The notes beneath the pieces were generated by a model. It did no database searches and had not been told where the DNA came from. It saw nothing but the letters and a program-made list of their open reading frames with translations. Position numbers and translations under genes: made by a program. A stretch of 64,000 nt of DNA from Solanum dulcamara (lineage: Eukaryota > Streptophyta > Magnoliopsida > Solanales > Solanaceae), in assembly GCF_947179165.1 (NCBI RefSeq), contig NC_077245.1, positions 15,904,740 through 15,968,739 of the forward strand. Reading direction: 5' to 3'. Of this stretch, positions 55,922-64,000 are shown piece by piece; position 1 is the stretch's first letter; each line of letters opens with the position of its first letter.

Positions 55922-58773
55922 TGTTATATCCCGCATTTTGGTATTTTCGGATAATTCGAGAAAAATCACGGAAAGTTTAAAACAAGGCCATATTTTTTTT
56001 GTTTAGCACACAAGTTGCTTATGAAAATTTTGAATTGGAAATATCAAGAATGGCTAGAGAAACAAATATGGACTTGATCACCACTTGGGCCTAGGTGGCC
56101 ATCCATAGTGATGGCAAATCCCATATGGATTTAAAAAAAGGAAGAGAAAAAGGCCCAAAAGATGACTTATTAGTCATCTTGGTTTTTTTATTTTCTAGAA
56201 GCTTCAAGAAAAAAAAGAGAAAAAGAAGTAGATAAGTCCAAATATGACTTAGTAGTCATCTTATTTTCCATTCCTAGAACTTTCAAAAAAGTTGGAGAAA
56301 GAAAGAAGGGAAAAAAAATTAAGAGAGGAAAAATTGGCATAGCTAAGGATTTCATCCCTTGAAATCTTGTTTCAAAAATTATTTCTTCTAGTATTCCAAG
56401 CAAGTTGAAGGCCCTAATCAACATAGAGTGATTGTTGGAACAAGAAGACTATTCATTCTTGCAAGGCACAATTCTAGCCAAGTTGAAGAACTAAGTGGAA
56501 AAGGTAAGTTTTCAATCTTCTTTATATGTTATGGATGGTTGGTATATGTTGTAGAGTGAATAAATGGATGAAAAATTCATGAAAATATGCATGTAGTTGT
56601 GTGTCCAAATATGGGGGTGGTTTGACAAGTTATGGTGAATTGATTCTATTTAGTGTTTTAGTTGTTGTTATGGATTCTATGTTGCTAATAAAAGCTTAAG
56701 GATCCTTATAAAGTTGTAGTAGTTGGAGACTTGTTTTAGAAGTTTGTAAATTTAATATAATGTTCTTGCATATATGGAAGCTAATATTGTTAGTATGATG
56801 TGGTTAGTGTGTAAATTATTGGGTTGTGGTAATTGAAATTGAAAGAAGGGATTAGATTGTTATTGTTCTTATTGGAATTGGAAGGTCTTGGAGAAAGTAG
56901 TATATTAATTTGGTATGGTTGTGGTAAATTGACCGAGTTGAAATCTCGGATTGTTGTTGATAAAATTGGCCGAGTTAGATTCTCGGGGATGGTGTATTTA
57001 CAGGGGAAGTGCTGTCGAATTTTCGGTAGGCAAAATGTTAGTTTAGAATGAGGTTCTTGGATACCTATAGCTAATGTTGGCATTGATTAATCTTGTTATA
57101 GATTTTGGAAAGGCCAAGAGTTAAGTGGGGTGACTAAGGAAGCGGACAAGGTAAGTAAGGCTTACCTTTTTTTTTCAATGCATGATTCCAATGCTATGGT
57201 TTCATAAGTGCTTCCATATATTCTTTGTTTTCAAAAGCTAGGTGTCAATGGTCCCAAGGAAATGACTACTTTTTCCTATAACCCGTCAATGTTTTCCAAA
57301 ATATCTATAGTTTCCCAAAACAAAGGTTTACAATATTACAAGCTTTTATGACAATGACGATGGATATGTTTTACAACGACATTGATGATGTCGAGGATGA
57401 GAATATGTCTACGATGGCTATGATAAGAACAACTTCATGTATGTAATGTTTACCCTTCTTTCTCTTGGCATGTTTTGACATAAGTATATAGAGCTACCCT
57501 TTATTTTGGCATGATTTTATGAGACAAGTATATGACATTTTATACAATTTCAAGGAAGTCTTATTCGTAGAGCCATTAGGATGGCCCATTTTCTTGAGTT
57601 TCCAAAGGATATTTTTCTCGTTCTTAGATACGTGTATATGATTCCAAAAGTTTTATTTTTATATAATCCATGGTAATTTTTGAAAGGTACTTGACATGAC
57701 TCTTATCTTGATTTTGAATCATAGCTCAGTCCGATTATTCTACGAGTCTTGAAAATTGGTCCTATTTGCGTATGTATACGATTTGGCATCTTACGAGACT
57801 GTGACCTTATTCTACGTTCTCTTAATATTATCCTATGTTGATAATCTCATCTTATAATGATTTTTCCTTTAAGGTGAGACAAAGTGACCATGATTAATCC
57901 ATAATATAATCGGAGGTTACCGACCTTCCGTCACTCCGATAGATACATGACTTTAGTTGAGCTCTCCTGCATGCTGTCTATATGTATATGTATATGTATA
58001 TGGGGGATATGGGGAGGTGTATATGTGGCGTTATAGACGCATTCCCACCTGATCAGTTGGAGTAATTTCCATCCCGAATGCGGGATGCTCGGACGCGGGA
58101 CATATGTGGGCGAGCCGACGTTGTTCGGTGATATGACTTTTATTTTCTAATTATATGAAAAAGAAATGTTTTAAAGTAAAGACAAGCATGCTTGACATCT
58201 GGCCTAAAAGGGCACTCATATGTATAGGATACTCTCTTATCTCACTATATGTTCTATGATTCTATGATATGGTTGTTCATACCTTATGTTCTTTGTTATG
58301 CTGATTTTCATGCCTTACATACTTAGTACATTACTCGTACTGACCCCCTTTTTCTCCGGGGGGCTGCATTTCATGCCGCGCAAGTACACCCAGATGAGAA
58401 GAAGCTATTGTAGAAGATGTTCCAACAGGGTTAGCAACTCCATTTGTTCCTGGAGTGCGTCCGAGTCAGAGTATATGCGATATGATGTTTCGTTCAAAGT
58501 TAGAGACTTTGCATACAGAGTCGTGGGTATAGAGTGTCATCTTTGTAAGCGGCGTCACCAACCGATATGTTATTATGTCGTATGTCACGAGTTTTATGGG
58601 ATGATAGATTTTGAAAAAAATAATAATTTGGGAAGATTAGTTATGTTTTTTTCCATTTCTTATTGATGTAAAAGTCTAAGGAGATTAAGTATGTACTATG
58701 AAGCAGCGGGTTCGCTCGGCTCCAAGCATGGGGTCGGGTACCCATCACACCCTATTGATATCAGGGTGTGACA
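55922..58773 (+). mobile_element. Solo LTR (2852 bp) in copy 2
   Basis: The ends are TGTTATATCCCGCATT and TATCAGGGTGTGACA with TG...CA borders and perfect TGGTA on both sides. No gag or pol. The CTCCGGGGGGCTGCATTTCA block near 58355 and GTACTGACCCCC stretch resemble the complement of the 33340-36370 LTR. A (TATATG)n run lies at 57978-58002. Probably a Ty3/gypsy family with very long LTRs. Confidence 0.92.
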
Positions 58774-59953
58774 TGGTAAAGGTATACGAATCTCATTCGT
58801 CATAAGACTAGGTTCAATTCCTTGGTATGAGAGTGTATTAGCTGTGAATTAAAGTCAAATAATGCTCCTAACACAAAGTTAAGTTGAAAGTATTTTTCCA
58901 ACTTAATTTCGGACATAAGTTTAAACTCGGGTAAACTTCAAACAACCATAGTTCGCAGCCTATAATGAATTCGGTGGTAGTGACCTATCAAATTAAAAGT
59001 CTATGAGTCTTCTTTCCAACTCCATCAAGTTTGCTTTATTTTGAGTTTGGAGTAAAACATTGTCCGGCCTGAGGCGCCATGGCTGGATCCGACGGGCCTG
59101 AATTAAAAAGTGGAATAATTTTATTATCTCCTTATTCCTTTAAGTACCAAAATTGTTGAGGGTTACCCTAGGCTTGTAGAGAAGGGAGGAACGAAATTTA
59201 GCGAAAGGGAGGCTACAACCCACAGATTCATGCCTATCTCCATTATTTTTCCTTCTGTAAGTCAAGGATCATGCTATAATTCTTCTACAACTGCTTGGCA
59301 CCCATGTAGTCTAGTGTTTCTTAATTGAGCCATTATAAATTATTTCTATCACTTAATATGATGTAGATTGAAGGGAGAATTCATGCCTATGCCTTTAGGC
59401 ACGGAGTTTGGATAGTTGGATAATTGTTAATTGTTGTTTAAAGTGGGAATGCATAATGTGGGTTATAATTATTATGTCACTAGTGATCCAATCTTTGAAA
59501 GTTAACCTTGGTGAAAACTGTTAAGAAGGTCAATGACTCTTGTGAGATTAAATGTAGACAATTACTAAGTTATTATGAAATACTGAGACTTGGGGGTTAT
59601 GGCTATTGAGGTGTATATAGGGATAGGATTATATAATGATTGAGTGTGTTCATGCTTATTATTTTCAGTAGTAACTTGAGTAATGTGAATCATGAAATAA
59701 AAGGGTGAATATAAATGACTTAGTGTTGACAAATATAATGTCATTAAGCTATTTGATTTCCTATGGCTGTAGGTGATGATTTTACATTTTTGTCTATGTT
59801 GTATGTGCTTCTTACTATAATTGATAGTATTGGCTGAATGTGTGAGACTAGGAGAGATGTAATAATCTTAATGAAATAAATTTTGAGATCAATTACATGT
59901 AATGAACATGTTATTTAATTATGAGAGTATGTGAATTATTAATTATGAATTGC

Positions 59954-60222
59954 GATCGGGTGTCACATGCCGACTCACATATATATAAAGATTAGGTGTC
60001 ACATTCTGACACAAATACATAAATAAGGATAGAGTGTCACATGCCAACACATATACATATAGGGATCGAGTGTCACATGCTGACACACATATATATAAGG
60101 ATCAAGTGTCGCATTTTGGCACATATGCATACAGGGACCAGATGCCACATTCCAACACATATATAGGGATCGAATGTCACGTGCCGACACATATACATAT
60201 AAGAATAGGGTGTTGCGTTTCG

Positions 60223-60276
<54 letters not shown>
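59954..60276. repeat. Minisatellite with hairpin units plus (AC)n(AT)n, copy 2
   Basis: Seven or eight units with GTGTCACATGCCGACTCAC-like cores, then (AC)n at 60222-60240 and a long (AT)n at 60240-60276. Compare 37207-37421, with fewer units and AC-dominated. Confidence 0.85.
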
Positions 60277-60280
<4 letters not shown>

Positions 60281-61615
60281 AATCTAACAGTTTGGTATGG
60301 ATTCCATGAGAAGACCAAGTATGTGTTATGAAACATGCTTATCATGTGTAATAATGGCTATGAAAAGACTGAAGGTCCAAGTCTTTATCATGTTGACTGT
60401 TATAATTGAGATTGACATTGTGTAATTGTATATTTCCCTTGAAATGGTAAATTGCTAATGTGTTCCTGTATATGCATGTACGAATTATGCTATGGTTGCT
60501 AGAGGGTTATGTATTTTAGGTATGAGGTTGTGGGTAAACTAATAGAGAGAAGTTGATGTATTTTTAGTGAGATTAGTGACTTAGAGTCAGATATTCATGG
60601 TGTCTTATTGATGCATGTGTAAAAGGGAGGCTTGAGAGAGAATGCAGAGGTTTTTTATCCATGCACCCGCTATGACGAGGACGCCATAGCGAGTTACGTC
60701 CCGCCATAGCAGGCTAGTACGGTTAAAAGAGGAGTCTTAGTCCATCTAAATATTTCCCTCTTTCAAGTGAGATTCTAATTATTCTAGTCCAGGTGTTGGT
60801 GTGAAAGTTTAAACAAGTAGAGTGATTAAACAATGTTAGTGATGGCCTGTAGTTCAAAAATTCCTCTATGTGTTATAAGGGCTAGTCCTTGATCTGGATT
60901 AGAGTTGAAAGTGGACTAACTAGAATGGATAAGTATTACTCTTGAATGATAGTAAGGAGGTTAATGAGAATTATAAGAGTTTGTGCATAAAAGCTTGGTG
61001 GTGTATTTCTTCAATAGAATGTTTTCTTCTTTGTTGATTTCTTTATATTATGCAGTGAGTATCAGATTGACCGATGATGCCTATCAGTACGTGTTGTTTG
61101 AACTGATACTAATCTTTCCATTTTACTTTGCATAGTCTGGTTGCAAGGTTAGTAAGGTTTCATACGTTAAGATGACGATGATCTCCGACAACTTCTACTC
61201 CTCATTCCCTATAATGGAAAATGTGTCTTGTTTTATTTATACTCTGTGTATCCTGAAAAACACTTGTACCTGTATACACTAGTTCTTTAGGAGGGTTTTC
61301 AGTGTATCTTCATAACTATTTTAATTAGTAAAGAGATTTCTTATATTTTTTTAACTTCTGCAATTGACTTAATTTTTCAAAATTGGTGTAAGGATTCTTC
61401 TATCTAGGTGTTAGAATATATTCCCGCATGGCCCGGTGGGTTGGGTGGTAACATAAAGACCAATCCAACTCAGCCTAGCAGGCAGCACCAACAATGAAGC
61501 CAAACTAAGACCCCCTATTAACTAACTACAAATGCAACATAAGATAAGTACAATTATAGTCAAATAATAACCGCACGGATGCTCATAGCCTCAAAAGGTA
61601 CAAATAATAACAAAC

Positions 61616-63266
61616 TGTCATGACCCAAGCCTAGGGCCTAGACGTGACATGGCGAATGAGAAATCCGAAAGTACCTCAATCAAGCTTCTTAGCATTCTTT
61701 TAGCCTTTCATAGGTAATGATGATAAATAAACAAGCGGAAATCATAATAGTAAATCTTCAACTTACATATGTCCAACAATACCTCTAACTATTAGATTTA
61801 ACGGGGCTAAGACAAGTCCCTAGCTCACCCTCAATCATAATAGAAGAAATGTCATAGTAAAATATCTTAACATATCATAAACTAGAAAGATAAAGGAGTA
61901 TTGTTCCCGGAACATGGGAACTCACCAAAAGTAGTCTCCAATGGAATATCAACTAGCCACGTGGAGGAGAACGAGGAGGAGCACCGATCCCTACATAGTG
62001 ATATCATGTACGCAAAAGAGTATGCGTTAGTACTTTGAATGTACTAAGTATGTAAGGATGCATGAACATTGAGGAAACATTAAAACATTTATGTAATATG
62101 GAATATAATTTAATGTATGCATAATGAATCATATATTTATCCTTTAAAACATTCATTTTGTGGAAAATTAACCATAACGACATATAAGACCATGCGAGCT
62201 ATTACATGGAATCCAACATAACCCCCTACGTTGGCCGGGGAGACTACTTGCTGGGTAGAACTCCGTCAACTTCATTCATTTCTTTAACTTTAACTTTAAG
62301 GGCTATTTATGGATCCATTAGCCTAAGCCTACAAGGGCTCCTATGTTGGCACATAGTTAATGAGACAAGGGGTTGCTACTAGGATTCCCTTACCGAATCC
62401 CACCTCAATGCCTCATTCGGTGCTAATTCAATCCCAAAGAATAGTTTAATACTTCAAAATATTCATAGCATATAACTTGAGAATTCAAACATCATATTCG
62501 GTAGAATAGCTCATTAAAACATTTGATAATTCAAATATGCAAGAATTGTCCTTATTGCATAAAGAATCCATCATTCATATTATTTCATCATTCTTTCATT
62601 TAATAAGACTCCCTTTTTGATCATAGATATTGCTTTTATAAACATTTATTTGGAGTCAAAACTTTCAAGTCAAACTTTATAAAAAAAACATAGTAAAACT
62701 AGGTGAGTTCAAATCACTTCAACTTGCAAATATGTATGTAAATAAATATACATAAATACTTTGAAATCCATTAATTAAAAATCATGCTTTAAACAACCCA
62801 TCATGAATTTCAAGAACCTTTAAATAGATAATTAGAGGGTTTACTTGTAAATCATCAATTCATATATATGAAATTATGTTGCATCAAAATAAAGCAATAA
62901 TTATTAGTTTAACCATAATTCATACTATTAAGTAAAAATAAGAATAAACATAACAAAATATTACTTGAAATCAAGATATTTAATTGAAAGAGTTTTTGTA
63001 CTACATGGGTGGAAGAACCCATGGATAAATACACACATAACTTACAGTAGAGCTTAAAGAAAATAAATAAATATAATTTATCATATAATCAAAATAATTT
63101 AGATATGAGAGTGGAAGGAATACTCTCATTGAAGCCTTACATACCTGGAAACCGAAGCTTTAATTGGTACCGCAAGACTTAATGAACACTCTTGAATCCT
63201 AGCTTCTCTCCTTGCCGAAATGTTTTTTGTACTACCCGGAATATATGAATCACCGGAATAGTATTT
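61616..63266 (-). mobile_element. Chromovirus LTR A, interrupted
   Basis: Starts TGTCATGACCC after CAAAC and corresponds to LTR positions 1193 to about 2840. It is then broken in GGAATAGTATTT by a second LTR. The remainder should lie right of the window. Same orientation as the LTR at 38938, and only about 180 bp away in duplicate-block coordinates. Confidence 0.9.
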
Positions 63267-63349
63267 TGTCACGACCCAAGCCTAGGGCCTAGACGTGACA
63301 TGGCGAATGAGGAACCCGAAAGTACCTCAAACAAGCCTCTTAGTATTCT
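63267..63349 (-). mobile_element. Chromovirus LTR B, first 83 bp
   Basis: A new TGTCACGACCCAAGCC start inside LTR A (preceding TATTT, 63262-63266, expected as target duplication). It is broken after TTAGTATTCT by LTR C. It could be a solo LTR or the edge of a full element. Confidence 0.88.
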
Positions 63350-64000
63350 TGTAACATCCCCTAAAAACGTTGTATACGATGTTTCAATTTTTGCCTAAAC
63401 ATGATACAGCCTCTGTATTTTGGTCATATCTTTTCATAGGAATATCCAAATTGAGTGATTCAAATTTCTGAGTAACCACAAGATCATTACCTATAACCTT
63501 TATGAAGACTATATTTTAAGATTCGGAGGTTAAGTAGGTCAAAACAATTAATCTTTGTAAGGTAGGATTCTGTGACGGAAATGAGTGTTTATAGAAGAAA
63601 AATCATATCTAACTGTAGGTATATCCAAATTGGATGATTCTTGAACTATATGAAACTAGACTTCCATATCTACAATTCTTATGAAGACACCAAACCCTAA
63701 TAAGGAATTTATCTTATTCAAACGTAGCTCCCAAAAAGAGTATTCTGTCAAAGATAACTCATTTCACCTACCATAGAAAGATCTAGATACATTTGACATC
63801 ACTCATGACATAAATTGTCCTCCATTTAACATCATCCATGACATCAATATATTCCACTAAATTTTCAGATTTTTATTTATAATTATTTTATTTATTGTTA
63901 GGTCCTCTTTCCCACCTATAAATACCCACCTTATTTCCTCATTTTATTCATCAAGCTTTCTCAAGCAAATCTTCTCTCTATACACTTCTTTACACATTCT
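63350..64000 (+). mobile_element. Chromovirus LTR C, opposite orientation, runs off the right edge
   Basis: Starts TGTAACATCCCC after ATTCT (63345-63349) and follows the LTR 5' part, past the TATA box (CCTATAAATACCCACC near 63917), to the window end. Element sense is plus. Its internal region, if any, is outside. Confidence 0.9.

Larger units (their letters stand above)
53446..61615 (+). repeat. Segmental duplication, copy 2 (split by a 2.85-kb solo LTR)
   Basis: 53488-55921 and 58774-61615 match copy 1 nearly base for base. Its left border extends further than copy 1 and shares AAATATTTTAATATCATAAA with copy 0. Differences include about 320 bp at 59750-60068 absent from copy 1, more minisatellite units, and absence of the 33340-36370 LTR. 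A LINE-like fossil begins at 53937. It is interrupted at 61616 by a chromovirus LTR at a site that is empty in copy 1 (about 38757). Confidence 0.88.

Noticed and set aside
58286..58666. 126-residue frame inside the 55922-58773 LTR
   Set aside because: The longest frame there by chance; no motif, and it spans the LTR transcript-start region.
42895..60710. Recurring short words such as GCCATAGCG, GGCGCTATAGTGGCG and GGTCGCTAAAAG in several LTR-like regions (42900, 51640, 37825, 60690)
   Set aside because: Suggestive of a common motif in Solanaceae LTRs, but short, degenerate and without a defined position; I could not separate it from chance.

Overview
The window looks like gene-poor, repeat-rich nuclear DNA of a flowering plant, most likely Solanaceae (Solanum-like). 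This rests on AT-rich sequence, a Ty3/gypsy chromovirus of the Tekay/Del type with 2.3-kb LTRs, Tnt1/RE-type Ty1/copia elements, large solo LTRs, and the style of the LTR and minisatellite sequence. The species is an inference. There is no rRNA, tRNA, CRISPR array or conventional multi-exon gene that I can support.

Layout: 1-13906 is one Ty1/copia element (copia-1, minus strand, running off the left edge) split by a complete 9.6-kb chromovirus (1193-10821, minus strand, 5-bp TSD GACAG). 13907-18500 holds two damaged members (a, b) of a small-gene family. 19064-23103 is a second, internally deleted copia element (copia-2). 24080-24815 is a degenerate C-rich/G-rich minisatellite. 25390-27230 holds family member c, which is intact. 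27650-38937 is a decayed repeat block (copy 0, then copy 1 in direct tandem) broken by two solo LTRs. 38938-41263 is a solo chromovirus LTR. 44290-50150 carries members d and e, both intact, with a solo LTR between d and its far upstream sequence. 50280-53445 is old LTR-like debris. 53446-61615 is copy 2, a near-identical duplicate of copy 1, with its own solo LTR. 61616-64000 is a three-layer nest of chromovirus LTRs.

The most interesting content is the small-gene family. Five minus-strand paralogues, spread over 35 kb and below the size most annotation pipelines keep, encode (or encoded) 53-56-residue lysine-rich proteins without a signal peptide. All five keep the same TATA box and an upstream dyad. 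Copies a and d share one promoter and leader layout; b, c and e share another. I do not recognise the family. One copy is cut mid-codon by copia-1 and one carries a nonsense codon; three look intact.

The second theme is duplication. The a-b-c/copy 0-1 half and the d-e/copy 2 half have the same order, which suggests one or more direct segmental duplications later obscured by LTR insertions. Each half supplies empty sites that date the insertions in the other. Every recognisable transposon coding region is visibly defective.
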